This document shows positions 1 to 9,452 of a DNA stretch of 64,000 nucleotides, in pieces. Position 1 is the stretch's first letter; each line of letters opens with the position of its first letter. The stretch is from an uncultured Roseburia sp. (GTDB lineage: Bacteria; Bacillota; Clostridia; Lachnospirales; Lachnospiraceae). The notes below the pieces were generated by a model. The model saw nothing but the letters and a program-made list of their open reading frames with translations. It was not told the DNA's origin and ran no database searches. The stretch covers positions 1-64,000 of the forward strand of contig CAKREH010000019.1 in the NCBI GenBank assembly GCA_934317215.1, given 5' to 3'. Position numbers and translations under genes: made by a program.

Positions 1-25
1 CGGAACAAAACAAGTTCGGTTTTGT

Positions 26-73
26 GCAATTTGACAGACCCAAAATTGAAAACCACCTTTTGACACCCGAATC
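26..73. repeat. Dispersed 48-bp repeat, copy A
   Basis: This stretch matches 38,690-38,737 over its full 48 bp with scattered differences. Both copies start with GCAATTTG and end with GACACCCGAATC. It contains CACCTTTTGAC, which also forms the tips of the palindrome at 51,917-52,210. A small hairpin (ACAAAAC at 5-11, GTTTTGT at 19-25) lies just before it. There is no coding capacity. The function is unknown. Confidence 0.6.
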
Positions 74-196
74 CTATTGATAAAAACCAGAAAAGCCAGG
101 AAAGCCGAAAAATCCGCAATTTATACGCATTTCCGGCTCTCTGCTTACATATGCTGTCTATCATTCTTTTTGTTTCATAAACTATAGTTTGCAGCT

Positions 197-997
197 TCAG
201 GCTCTCTCGTCAAATTCCACATTCTTCTTCCACTTCCAGAATCCCCATATCACAGCGCCAGCTGCCGCAAGCATCACTGCCGTAAATCCAATTCCTTTCG
301 CATCCATCGTATAGCCAAAGGACAGCCATCCCGTTTCCTCACGCACGACCGACACAGTGTTTGCTGCGATGTGTCCCAGTACCGGCACATAGAAAAATCC
401 TGTTTTTTCATACAAAAATGCAAGCAGACATCCCAAAACCGCCGCATACAGAAACTGCACCAGGTTCGCATGCACCAGTCCAAAGATCAATGCAGAACAA
501 ATAATTGCAGGGGCGACACCCAACATCAATTTTAGTCTCTGATAAACCACACCCCGGAATAATAATTCTTCCGCGATTGGGATCAGAAAACAGGACCCAA
601 GAAACTCATAGACTGCTGCGCCCGCAAAAAATGCCTGATTTGCAGTCTGGAACCCTTCGGATGCCTGAATTAATGATGTCATCGCAATGATATTGTTGAC
701 TGCAATTCCAAGTGCCGCTACGGACACAACAGTCACGGCAATATTGATCACCTGCTCACTGCTAAAGCGAAACTTCTTTTTTCCGTAAACAGTATCCCGG
801 ATGTTTTGATCTGCCATATAAAATTTTAATATGACCGGAATCGCAACTGCATCACCCACAAGCTGGCGCAGCATGTAAGTCTCATCTGCACTGCCGAGAA
901 GTATCTCCAATGCATAATAACAGAGACTTGATACCACATAGTAAAGCCCGACCGGATAAATGATCTGCCATATCTGGAAGCCCTTTGTCTGTTTCAT
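197..997 (-). CDS. CPBP family intramembrane metalloprotease (Abi/CAAX protease-like)
   Basis: A 266-residue multi-pass membrane protein. The CPBP signature is clear: the EELLFRG box at about residues 143-149 supplies the paired glutamates and arginine, His176 lies in FGLVHAN, and His209 with Asn213 in GHIAANT completes the putative metal site. Family members are membrane-embedded proteases of the CAAX/Rce1 type; the bacterial substrates are mostly unknown. The ATG overlaps the stop of the topoisomerase gene by 4 bp (ATGA), so the two are probably translationally coupled. The physiological role cannot be read from the sequence. Confidence 0.88.
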   Translation of the reverse strand: MKQTKGFQIWQIIYPVGLYYVVSSLCYYALEILLGSADETYMLRQLVGDAVAIPVILKFYMADQNIRDTVYGKKKFRFSSEQVINIAVTVVSVAALGIAVNNIIAMTSLIQASEGFQTANQAFFAGAAVYEFLGSCFLIPIAEELLFRGVVYQRLKLMLGVAPAIICSALIFGLVHANLVQFLYAAVLGCLLAFLYEKTGFFYVPVLGHIAANTVSVVREETGWLSFGYTMDAKGIGFTAVMLAAAGAVIWGFWKWKKNVEFDERA

Positions 998-3231
998 CGT
1001 TTGGTTCCCTTCGTATCACGTCCCGCGGTGCGCAGACGGTTTAATGCCACTTCTTTGCCTTTTACTTCAATACTTAACGAATCTTCTGCATTCAGAAGAT
1101 AAATTGCCGTAAGCGCGTCCCCGGCACCTAATTTCATGCCGCGCACACCGACTGCTCCCTTTTTCTTTTCCGGGATACTGGAAATGTCGATCCGCAGGAA
1201 AAAGTCTTTTTCGGACTGCATCACAAGGGTCTCTTCAAGTGCGAGTGCCTGTACAGAGATCAGCTCATCGCCCTCGTTTAATTTTGTCGCAGCTGTGGTT
1301 CGTTTTGCAACGTCAAATTCACTTCCATCCACAACTTTAAGCATTGCGGATTTCGTTCCAAACAGTACCTGGGAACGACTGATTGCCGCAAGGTTTGTGA
1401 TGTAGACAAAATTTTCCTCGCTGCTGTTATAATTGCTCAGGTTATCGATCGGTGTTCCCTTGTCCCGGAATTTGCCATAAGGAAGATCTAACACCTTTAA
1501 CAGATGCATCTGTCCCTTATTCGTAAAAATACAGATCTTGTCCGTATTTTTGCATGTCAGAATGTAGCGGTTTTCCGTGTTCGCCGCCTCCTTATTTCTC
1601 TCATAAGTTGCAACATCCACGGTTTTTGCGTATCCAAAACGATCCATTAAGAATACGACATCCATCTCCTCGATCTTCTTTTCCTCAACGACCGCTTCCT
1701 CTAAGTTATCGATCACCGTTTTTCTCGGTTTTGCGTACTCTTTCTTAAAACGCTCCAATTCTTTGATGATGACTTTCGCCATAGCCGCGCGGCTTCCCAA
1801 AATATCCTCATATTTTGCGATATTTTTCAAGGTCTCATCATGATCTTTTAAGAGTGCTTCGAGTTCGAGTCCGATTAATTTCTGCAGACGCATCTCAAGA
1901 ATCGCCGTGGTCTGTCTCTCCGTAAAACGAAGTTTTGCAGCGTCTCGTTTTGACTGTTCGGATTTAAAATTGATGTTATCTGTGATACCATCGGTTAAGC
2001 AGGCTCTCGCATCCTTCACATTTTTACTTCCGCGCAGAATCTCAATGATCAGATCAATGACATCCGTTGCCTTGATCAGACCTTCCTGAATTTCTTTTTT
2101 GTCGCGCTCTTTTGCAAGAAGTGTCTGATATTTGCGTGTTGCAAGCTCATACTGGAAATTCACATGATGGCGGATGATCGGCATGATTCCCATAGTTTCC
2201 GGTTTTCCGTCCGCTACCGCTAACATGTTAACGCCAAAGGTATCTTCCAGTTTTGTTTTCTTGTAGAGAAGATTTTTTAAATTTTCGACATCTGCACCCT
2301 TTTTCAGCTCCAGAACGATGCGTATTCCCTCTTTTGAGGACTGGTTTGTGATATCCACAATATCGGAAGTTTTCTTTGTCTCAACAAGGCTGTAGATATC
2401 GTTTAAGAATTTTCCGATATTGGCACCGATCATGGTGTACGGAATCTCTGTGATCACAAGACGGTCTTTTCCGCCTTTTCCCTTTTCAACTTCAACTTTA
2501 CCGCGGATCTTGATTTTTCCCATACCGGTTGAATAAACGGCTAACAGTTCGTCCTTGTTTGCAACGATACCGCCGGTTGGGAAATCCGGGCCCGGAATAT
2601 ACTGCATCATCTGCTCGGTATTGATATCCGGGTCTTTCATGTATGCGATCACACCGTCAATGACCTCACCGAAATTGTGCGGCGGGATACTGGTCGTCAT
2701 ACCGACGGCGATTCCCTCTGCACCGTTTAAGAGCAGGTTTGGAACTTTGACAGGAAGTACCTCCGGCTCTTTTTCCGTCTCATCAAAGTTCGGAACAAAA
2801 TTTACGACATCTTTATCTAAGTCCGCTAAATATGCTTCCTGTGTGATCTTCTGTAAACGCGCTTCCGTATAACGCATTGCTGCGGCGCCATCTCCCTCGA
2901 TGGAACCAAAGTTACCGTGTCCATCCACAAGCGGCAGGCCTTTTTTGAAATCCTGCGCCATCACGACGAGTGCATCATAGATCGAACTGTCACCGTGCGG
3001 ATGATATTTACCCATCGTATCACCGACAATACGCGCACACTTACGGTACGGCTTGTCATAGCGGATGCCAAGTTCATACATATCATAAAGCGTTCTTCGC
3101 TGCACCGGTTTTAAACCGTCCCTCACGTCCGGGAGTGCACGCGCGATGATAACGCTCATGGCATAATCAATATAAGATTTCTGCATCAGTTCCGAATACT
3201 CGGTGCGGATAATCTGTTCTTCCTGATTCAT
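994..3231 (-). CDS. parC: Type IIA DNA topoisomerase subunit A (ParC/GyrA family)
   Basis: The breakage-reunion subunit of a type II topoisomerase. The catalytic tyrosine sits in AAAMRYTEARL, and the quinolone-pocket segment KYHPHGDSSIYD keeps the wild-type Ser and Asp of GyrA positions 83 and 87. The C-terminal beta-pinwheel part is short and I find no canonical GyrA box (QRRGGKG). The total of about 745 residues is below a typical GyrA. Together with the absence of dnaA/recF neighbours this favours the topoisomerase IV-like or second enzyme over gyrase. A GGAG precedes the ATG at 3,231 by six bases; an ATG at 3,243 is possible but lacks a good site. It pairs with the B subunit upstream. Confidence 0.85.
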   Translation of the reverse strand: MNQEEQIIRTEYSELMQKSYIDYAMSVIIARALPDVRDGLKPVQRRTLYDMYELGIRYDKPYRKCARIVGDTMGKYHPHGDSSIYDALVVMAQDFKKGLPLVDGHGNFGSIEGDGAAAMRYTEARLQKITQEAYLADLDKDVVNFVPNFDETEKEPEVLPVKVPNLLLNGAEGIAVGMTTSIPPHNFGEVIDGVIAYMKDPDINTEQMMQYIPGPDFPTGGIVANKDELLAVYSTGMGKIKIRGKVEVEKGKGGKDRLVITEIPYTMIGANIGKFLNDIYSLVETKKTSDIVDITNQSSKEGIRIVLELKKGADVENLKNLLYKKTKLEDTFGVNMLAVADGKPETMGIMPIIRHHVNFQYELATRKYQTLLAKERDKKEIQEGLIKATDVIDLIIEILRGSKNVKDARACLTDGITDNINFKSEQSKRDAAKLRFTERQTTAILEMRLQKLIGLELEALLKDHDETLKNIAKYEDILGSRAAMAKVIIKELERFKKEYAKPRKTVIDNLEEAVVEEKKIEEMDVVFLMDRFGYAKTVDVATYERNKEAANTENRYILTCKNTDKICIFTNKGQMHLLKVLDLPYGKFRDKGTPIDNLSNYNSSEENFVYITNLAAISRSQVLFGTKSAMLKVVDGSEFDVAKRTTAATKLNEGDELISVQALALEETLVMQSEKDFFLRIDISSIPEKKKGAVGVRGMKLGAGDALTAIYLLNAEDSLSIEVKGKEVALNRLRTAGRDTKGTKR

Positions 3232-3350
3232 ATCATACTCCATTTCTGTCCGTTTTTCAGGGCATCACAAGTCAGCTGGCACTGCTCACTTCCCGCCCGC
3301 ATGTTACTGTCTGCTCCCTGCCAGTCGTTTCAGTAACACCCACATCTCTA

Positions 3351-5273
3351 TCAGATATCAAGTGCTGCATCTTTTGCATGTTCATAAATAAACATCTTGC
3401 GCGGCGGCACATCATTTCCCATCAAAAGTTCCGTGATATCGGACGCCATACGTCCATCTTCAATCTCGATGCGTTTTAAGATCCTCGTTTCCGGATTCAA
3501 TGTCGTCTCCCAAAGCTGCTCTGCATCCATCTCACCGAGACCTTTATATCGCTGCAGAGTAAAATTGCTCTTATGGTTCCTGCGGTAACGTTCCAATGCC
3601 GCATCGTCGTAAAGGTATTCTTCTTCCCCTTTAGACGGGATCGCTTTGTACAATGGCGGCATCGCCACATAGACATGTCCCTCATAGATCAATTCCGGCA
3701 TGAAACGGTAAAACAGTGTCAGAAGCAGCGTGGAAATATGTGCTCCATCGACATCGGCATCTGCCATAATGATGATTTTGTCATAACGAAGTTTGGTAAT
3801 GTCAAAATCATTACCGTAGCCTTCAGAAAAACCACATCCAAATGCATTGATCATCGTCTTGATCTCTGCATTTGCAAGCACTTTGTCAATACTTGCCTTC
3901 TCAACATTTAAGATCTTACCACGGATCGGCAGAATTGCCTGAAAATTACGGTCACGCGCCGTCTTTGCAGAACCTCCCGCGGAATCTCCCTCGACGATAA
4001 AGATCTCACAGATCGACGCGTCCCTGCTCTCACAGTTGGCAAGCTTTCCGTTGGAATCAAAAGAGAATTTCTGTTTTGTCAGAAGATTCGTCTTTGCACG
4101 CTCCTCCGTCTTTCGGATCTTTGCCGCCTTTTCCGCACAGGAGATCACGGTCTTTAATACCTCTAAATTTTTGTCAAAATAAAGTTGTATCTCATCCCCG
4201 GTCACCTTTGCCGTGACACGCGATGCATCCTGGTTGTCGAGTTTTGTCTTGGTCTGTCCCTCAAACCGCGGATCCGGATGTTTGATAGAGACAATCGCCG
4301 TCATTCCGTTGCGGACATCCGCTCCCGTAAAGTTGGAATCTTTCTCCTTTAAAATGCCAAGTTCTCTCGCATAAGAATTGATAACTGTGGTAAACACTGT
4401 CTTAAATCCCGTGATATGCGTACCGCCCTCCGCATTAAAAATATTGTTGCAGAATCCTAAAATATTCTCATGGAACTCATTGGTATACTGAAATGCAGCC
4501 TCAACCGTGATTCCATCCTGCTCGCCCTTAAAGTACACCACATCGTGAAGCACCTCATTTTTTTTGTTCAGATCCTTGACAAAACCAACGATGCCTTCTT
4601 CCTCATGGTATACGATATGTTCCACTTCCGGTCCGCGTTTATCCTCATAAATAATCGTCAGTGCCGGGTTTAAGTATGCCGTCTCATGCATACGGCTTTT
4701 TACTTCGTCCTCTTTGAATCTGGTCTTTTCAAAAATCTCAGGATCCGGAAGAAAATTAACCTTCGTACCGGTCTTTTTTGTTTTTCCAATCGTCGGAAGC
4801 AGCCCGTTTTCCAGTTCGACCACCGGAATCCCACGCTCATATCCGTCATGATGAATATAGCCATCCCGGCTGATCCATACATCCATATGTGTCGACAATG
4901 CATTTACAACAGACGAACCTACTCCATGCAGTCCTCCACTGGTCTTATAAGCGGAATCATCAAACTTTCCTCCTGCATGCAGCGTTGTATAAACAATACG
5001 CGCAGCTGAAACTCCCTTTGCATGCATGCCGACCGGAACGCCTCGTCCGTTATCCTCAACGGTACAGGAACCATCCGCTTCTAATGTTACACAGATCGTA
5101 TCGCAGGCTCCCGCAAGATGTTCATCCACTGCATTGTCCACAATCTCGTAGATCAGGTGATTCAATCCTTTGCGCGAAACACTTCCGATATACATTCCCG
5201 GTCTTTTTCTTACCGCCTCAAGCCCTTCGAGAACGGAAATACTGCTCTCGTCATAGCCGCCTGTCTTTGCCAT
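3351..5273 (-). CDS. parE: Type IIA DNA topoisomerase subunit B (ParE/GyrB family)
   Basis: The ATPase subunit, 640 residues. An N-terminal GHKL ATPase domain shows EIVDNAVDEH, DNGRGVPVG and GGLHGVGSSVVNALS. A transducer domain follows, then a TOPRIM domain with EGDSAGG near residue 425 and the metal-binding DADVDGAHI. The C-terminal tail carries the usual RYKGLGEM motif. It lies 5' of the A-subunit gene in the same orientation, separated by about 120 bp with no obvious terminator. The name parE rather than gyrB is inferred from the pairing with a short, GyrA-box-less partner and the lack of origin genes. Confidence 0.85.
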   Translation of the reverse strand: MAKTGGYDESSISVLEGLEAVRKRPGMYIGSVSRKGLNHLIYEIVDNAVDEHLAGACDTICVTLEADGSCTVEDNGRGVPVGMHAKGVSAARIVYTTLHAGGKFDDSAYKTSGGLHGVGSSVVNALSTHMDVWISRDGYIHHDGYERGIPVVELENGLLPTIGKTKKTGTKVNFLPDPEIFEKTRFKEDEVKSRMHETAYLNPALTIIYEDKRGPEVEHIVYHEEEGIVGFVKDLNKKNEVLHDVVYFKGEQDGITVEAAFQYTNEFHENILGFCNNIFNAEGGTHITGFKTVFTTVINSYARELGILKEKDSNFTGADVRNGMTAIVSIKHPDPRFEGQTKTKLDNQDASRVTAKVTGDEIQLYFDKNLEVLKTVISCAEKAAKIRKTEERAKTNLLTKQKFSFDSNGKLANCESRDASICEIFIVEGDSAGGSAKTARDRNFQAILPIRGKILNVEKASIDKVLANAEIKTMINAFGCGFSEGYGNDFDITKLRYDKIIIMADADVDGAHISTLLLTLFYRFMPELIYEGHVYVAMPPLYKAIPSKGEEEYLYDDAALERYRRNHKSNFTLQRYKGLGEMDAEQLWETTLNPETRILKRIEIEDGRMASDITELLMGNDVPPRKMFIYEHAKDAALDI

Positions 5274-5321
5274 TTCTTTTTTCCCTTTCCTGCTAAATCT
5301 ATTACTTTTTATAATGAATTT

Positions 5322-6416
5322 CTATTTCTGATCCGTATCCTGACGTCTTGCATACTGCATATGCGAAATAACCATCAGCGCAAGTTTAAATGTCATCGCA
5401 TCGTCAAATTTACGGATATCAAGCCCGATGATCTTTTCCAAACGCTCCAGACGGTACACCAGGGTATTTCTGTGCACATAAAGCTGTCTGGCAGTCTCTG
5501 AAATGTTCAGGTTGTTTTCAAAGAACTTCTGTATCGTTGTCGTTGTTTCCTCATTAAAAATATCCGGGATCTCATCGCCGAACACCTCATGGATGAACAT
5601 CTCACAGAGACTCATCGGAAGCTGGTAGATCAGACGCCCGATACCAAGATAACGATATGCGATCGTCTCTTTTTCTGCATAGAAAATTTTTCCAACCTCA
5701 AGCGCCATCTTTGCCTCCTGATAGGATTTTGCAATATCCGGCAGATTATTCACCTGATTACCGTAACCGACCCTCACGCGCACCATTGCCTCGGTATGCA
5801 TATTGTCCACGATCATATCGGCCAATTTCTGTAATTCATCTTCACTCTTAATGTCGCGCACGTCCTTGATCAGGACGATGCTCTGCTCGTCTACTTCGGT
5901 CACATAATCGCGCATCTTGGTTGCAAAGAGATTTTTCACAAGTTCCACTGCGGTGGAATCCTTTTTATCTTCTAAATCGATCACAAAGACCACGCGCTCT
6001 GCCTGCTCGATGTGAAGTTTCTGTGCCTTATTGTACATATCTACGACCAACATATTTCCAAGCAGGATATTCTGCATGAAATTGTTGCGGTCGAACTGCT
6101 CCATGTAGGCTGCTGCAAGGTTTCTGATCTGGCAGACCGCTAAGCGCCCCACCATATATGCATCCTCTGCCTGTGATTTAGTCAGCAGAATGTATTCCAC
6201 CTCGCCATCCACGATCACCTTAAAAAAATGATATCCTGAGAGCATCTGGCTCTCTGCCATGGAATCTGCAAAAGATGTGATCGCGCCCTCTAAATCTCCC
6301 TCCGGTTCAAATGTCGCCGCAACCGGCTTTCCTTTTTCCGTGTAAAGCGCAAGATCAATTCTCGATATATCTTTTATCTCATCCAGTGCTGTCTGTATTT
6401 TATGGTTTGAAATCAT
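5322..6416 (-). CDS. CdaR/PucR-type transcriptional regulator
   Basis: The C-terminal 60 residues form the PucR-type helix-turn-helix (LNISETARQLYVHRNTLVYR, then LERLEKIIGLDIRKFDDA), and the middle resembles the GGDEF-like domain of CdaR regulators. The ATG at 6,416 (MISNHK) is preceded by AAAGGA at good spacing, so the 26 extra residues of the longer ORF are probably not translated. It lies directly downstream of the orphan sugar-ABC ATPase gene, separated by a strong hairpin terminator. Control of sugar-uptake genes is a plausible but unproven role. The effector is unknown. Confidence 0.8.
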   Translation of the reverse strand: MISNHKIQTALDEIKDISRIDLALYTEKGKPVAATFEPEGDLEGAITSFADSMAESQMLSGYHFFKVIVDGEVEYILLTKSQAEDAYMVGRLAVCQIRNLAAAYMEQFDRNNFMQNILLGNMLVVDMYNKAQKLHIEQAERVVFVIDLEDKKDSTAVELVKNLFATKMRDYVTEVDEQSIVLIKDVRDIKSEDELQKLADMIVDNMHTEAMVRVRVGYGNQVNNLPDIAKSYQEAKMALEVGKIFYAEKETIAYRYLGIGRLIYQLPMSLCEMFIHEVFGDEIPDIFNEETTTTIQKFFENNLNISETARQLYVHRNTLVYRLERLEKIIGLDIRKFDDAMTFKLALMVISHMQYARRQDTDQK

Positions 6417-6493
6417 ATTCTGTTTCCTTTCCGATATCTCCCCTTCGTCTGGTTCCATCATACGGTCTGCAATTTTATCCTTACTGACGAACA

Positions 6494-6523
6494 AAAACTG
6501 GGTACATCACTGTACCCAGTTTT
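6494..6523 (-). terminator. Intrinsic terminator after msmK-like gene
   Basis: A perfect 13-bp stem (AAAACTGGGTACA with its complement) around a TCAC loop. On the minus strand it is followed by TTTTTGTT, and on the plus strand by TTTTATTTT, so it may work in both directions. It sits between the ATPase stop and the regulator start. Confidence 0.85.
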
Positions 6524-6556
6524 ATTTTAAATGATGTTCTGTTTAATTTTACCGAA

Positions 6557-7669
6557 TTAGTTGGTAATTGTCAATTCTGTTTCTTTGTCGAAAACATGAA
6601 TCTTCTCAGGATCAATAGCAAGTTTGATGTGATCTCCCATACGTGCTGTTGTTCTGGAATCAACTTTTGCAGTCATGCTTGTGCCTGCTGCTTTGAAGTA
6701 TAATAATACCTCAGAACCTAATAACTCGTATCCTGTTACATCAGCCTCGAATGAGCAGTCTTTGTGTGCTTCGATCTCGATCTCGGAATCTCCGATATCC
6801 TCTGGTCTGATACCCATAACAACAGTCTTTCCGTTGCATCCTGCATCTACAAGTTTCTTAGCTTTTGCTGGTGGTAATACGATTGTTGTATTATCGAATG
6901 TAAGAGAAACTTTGTCTCCTTCTACTTTACATTTTGTATCGATGAAGTTCATCTGCGGAGAACCAATGAATCCTGCAACGAATAAGTTGTTCGGCTCATT
7001 GTATAATTTCTGCGGAGAATCAACCTGCATGATAACACCATCTTTTAATACAACGATTCTGGTACCAAGTGTCATAGCCTCGGTCTGATCATGTGTTACA
7101 TAGATGATAGTTGCTTTTAATCTGTTATGTAAAGAAGCGATCTCAGAACGCATCTGTACACGAAGTTTTGCATCCAGGTTGGATAACGGCTCATCCATAA
7201 GGAATACCTTAGGATTACGAACGATGGCACGTCCCATAGCAACACGCTGTCTCTGTCCACCGGATAAAGCCTTTGGTTTACGGTCTAATAATTTCTCAAG
7301 GTCAAGGATCTTAGCTGCTTCCTCAACTTTTCTCTTGATTTCATCCTTCGGAACTTTTCTTAATTTTAATCCGAATGCCATGTTATCGAAAACAGTCATA
7401 TGAGGATACAGAGCGTAGTTCTGGAATACCATTGCGATATCTCTGTCTTTTGGCTCAACGTCGTTCATGAGCTTTCCGTCAATATAGAACTCACCAGAGG
7501 AAATCTCCTCAAGTCCGGCGATCATACGAAGTGTAGTAGATTTACCACATCCGGATGGTCCTACGAAAATGATGAACTCCTGATCCTCTACTTCAAGGTT
7601 GAAATCCTTAACAGCCTCAAAGCCGTTTGGATAAACTTTGCAAATGTTTTTTAATGATAAACTTGCCAT
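6557..7669 (-). CDS. msmK: Sugar ABC transporter ATP-binding protein (UgpC/MsmK/MalK type)
   Basis: The cytoplasmic ATPase of carbohydrate importers, 370 residues. Walker A is GPSGCGKST near residue 38, the ABC signature LSGGQRQRVAMGRA near 134, Walker B VFLMDEPLSNLD follows, then the H-loop YVTHDQTEA. The C-terminal third is the MalK-type OB-fold regulatory domain (VMGIRPEDI). No permease or binding-protein genes are nearby, so it is an orphan. In Firmicutes such MsmK-type ATPases energise several distant sugar importers. A GGAGG lies ten bases before the ATG. Confidence 0.92.
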   Translation of the reverse strand: MASLSLKNICKVYPNGFEAVKDFNLEVEDQEFIIFVGPSGCGKSTTLRMIAGLEEISSGEFYIDGKLMNDVEPKDRDIAMVFQNYALYPHMTVFDNMAFGLKLRKVPKDEIKRKVEEAAKILDLEKLLDRKPKALSGGQRQRVAMGRAIVRNPKVFLMDEPLSNLDAKLRVQMRSEIASLHNRLKATIIYVTHDQTEAMTLGTRIVVLKDGVIMQVDSPQKLYNEPNNLFVAGFIGSPQMNFIDTKCKVEGDKVSLTFDNTTIVLPPAKAKKLVDAGCNGKTVVMGIRPEDIGDSEIEIEAHKDCSFEADVTGYELLGSEVLLYFKAAGTSMTAKVDSRTTARMGDHIKLAIDPEKIHVFDKETELTITN

Positions 7670-7915
7670 TGGTCTAAATACCTCCTGATATTTGTGTTTC
7701 GTTATTTGATAACTATACTATACAAAAAAGATGCAAAAAGCACCATATGTCTCCTACACAAAGAATTTTGTTTTTTCTTGTAGGATGTCACAGTGCCTTA
7801 TTCATCTTTTCCACCTTTTCGTCAAACTGACGGCTTTTCCATCAAAAACTGTACAGATTGACGGATACAAACGTTCTTCCTTTTTATAAAAAGTTTATTT
7901 TATGTTCCATTGCAG

Positions 7916-8659
7916 TCATTTCTTTTTGCGGATCCGGTGAAGCTGCGGTCTTAATACCAGTTCCTGGATCACGATGCCGTCACGCTGTGTCAGCACATAT
8001 TCCACCGCTTCCGCCACTTCTTCCGGGGTAAGATAAGATTCTTTTTCTTCTCCCACCGTAAAGTCCGCATTCCGGTACAGATTCGTCTCCGTCATATCCG
8101 GGTAGACTGCTGTCACTTTGACGCCGTATTTTCTTGCCTCCTCAAATAAACCTGACGAAAATGATGCGAGTCCTGCCTTGGTTGCGGCATAGGCACAGCC
8201 GTGCGGACTTGGCTGTTTCGCCGTGACAGATGAGATATTAATAATATAACCGTTGTTTTTCTTCAATGTGCGTAAAAGCTGCTGGGTTAAGATCAGTGGT
8301 ACTTCTAAGTTCACGCGGACCATTTCCTGTATTTTTTTCGGGTTCAGTTCCTCATGCAGCCCATAGTAAGCTGCACCGGCATTATTAACAAGGACTTTTA
8401 CCGTGTGCTCCGATGTGATCTGTTTTACGATGGCACATAGTTTATCCGTATCGGTAAGGTCACAGATAATTGGATGAAATATGCCATTTTTCAAATCATT
8501 TTCACACGGAAGTACTCCGGCAATGTTTCTATCCTCTTCCGCATCAAATCTGCGCCCGATCCCAAACACTTCATATCCAAGCGCAGCTAATTTTTCACTG
8601 ATGGCGCGCCCGATACCGGAGGAGGCACCTGTTACGATGGCTGTATTTTTCTGTGTCAT
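7916..8659 (-). CDS. Short-chain dehydrogenase/reductase (SDR)
   Basis: A classical SDR of 247 residues with a Rossmann fold. The cofactor motif TGASSGIG is near residue 13, NNAG lies at the end of beta-4, the catalytic serine is in NISSVT, and the YAATK active site is present. The substrate cannot be predicted. The start at 8,659 is chosen because GGGGGAG sits six bases upstream; the longer ORF would add MRGRV without a site. The gene is 18 bp from the HEPN gene and may be co-transcribed with it. Confidence 0.88.
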   Translation of the reverse strand: MTQKNTAIVTGASSGIGRAISEKLAALGYEVFGIGRRFDAEEDRNIAGVLPCENDLKNGIFHPIICDLTDTDKLCAIVKQITSEHTVKVLVNNAGAAYYGLHEELNPKKIQEMVRVNLEVPLILTQQLLRTLKKNNGYIINISSVTAKQPSPHGCAYAATKAGLASFSSGLFEEARKYGVKVTAVYPDMTETNLYRNADFTVGEEKESYLTPEEVAEAVEYVLTQRDGIVIQELVLRPQLHRIRKKK

Positions 8660-8677
8660 AACTCTCCCCCTCATTTA

Positions 8678-9067
8678 TCACATCCAATTTTTCTCAATCG
8701 TCTGTGACAACCGGATAAACATATCATAATATACATTTTTTGTCTGATTAATGATATCCATTGCAATCGCTTCATTATATGCGTGCGCGACATTATTTCT
8801 TGAAGTAAGTGCATCAAGCCATACTTCCTCATCCTCTATCATTCCCGCTCTATAAGCAGTTTTGAGTATTGTTCTCGGTGAACCGGTTGCACTCTCTGCA
8901 TACCCAAAATTCTCCAGAATTTCTTTCATCGCTTTCCATGCCTGCTCAAAACATATTTCATACAGACCAACCATTCCAGCTATTTCTACATTTCCATAAG
9001 GCTCCTGACAATTATAAATATCTTTCAAATTTTTTAACGCAGACTTAAAATTTTCATACTTTTTCAT
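8678..9067 (-). CDS. HEPN-domain protein of a HEPN/MNT pair (HI0074 family)
   Basis: A 129-residue, mostly helical protein of the nucleotidyltransferase substrate-binding (HI0074) family. Arg90, His95 and Tyr97 form the R-x4-H-x-Y motif of HEPN RNase toxins in which the tyrosine can be adenylylated by the partner. The ATG at 9,067 has AGGGAG nine bases upstream and gives the family-typical MKKYENF start; the longer reading begins at a TTG. It overlaps the MNT gene by 14 bp. Toxin function is known for some family members and is inferred here. Confidence 0.85.
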   Translation of the reverse strand: MKKYENFKSALKNLKDIYNCQEPYGNVEIAGMVGLYEICFEQAWKAMKEILENFGYAESATGSPRTILKTAYRAGMIEDEEVWLDALTSRNNVAHAYNEAIAMDIINQTKNVYYDMFIRLSQTIEKNWM

Positions 9068-9374
9068 ATAACACAACTCCCTCTCGCTCAATGGACTCCA
9101 GCAACTCTTTTCTTACCGGTTTATCCATATTAATAATATCAAATTCAAGCAGTGTAGATGTTTCCTCGTCTACATCTAAAATAAAGTGACTTCCTCGTCC
9201 CCCAGAAAAAGCTAAATCAATATCGCTGCGTTCTTTGTAATCTCCCCTTGCCCTAGAACCAAACAAAATAACCTTTTGAACTTGATTTTTCTCTGCTAAC
9301 TGTATGATTTCCTGTATTACTTTTTGTTTTATCCCTGTTTTTTTATACAAAATTTCTTCTGACATAAAATCCAT
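9054..9374 (-). CDS. MNT-type minimal nucleotidyltransferase
   Basis: A 106-residue minimal nucleotidyltransferase of the pol-beta fold. Gly39-Ser40, then Asp51 and Asp53 form the GS-x10-D-x-D active site (GSRARG to SDIDL). In HEPN/MNT systems this protein is the antitoxin that transfers AMP to the HEPN partner. It is the first gene of the pair and overlaps the next. Two ATGs nine bases apart (9,374 and 9,365) share the same GGGGAAA site and I cannot separate them. Confidence 0.85.
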   Translation of the reverse strand: MDFMSEEILYKKTGIKQKVIQEIIQLAEKNQVQKVILFGSRARGDYKERSDIDLAFSGGRGSHFILDVDEETSTLLEFDIINMDKPVRKELLESIEREGVVLYEKV

Positions 9375-9452
9375 TCTTTCCCCAATTAACTATAATACTC
9401 TGTTTTATATTATATAAGCGGAAACATTGAATAACAACCTTTCATAAAAATC

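Noticed and set aside
3573..3911. Plus-strand ORFs inside the topoisomerase genes
   Set aside because: They lie opposite well-conserved coding sequence, have no ribosome sites and look like antisense translations.
994..5273. Chromosome origin region because of a gyrase-like pair
   Set aside because: There is no dnaA, dnaN or recF gene and no cluster of DnaA boxes; the pair is more like the second type II topoisomerase.
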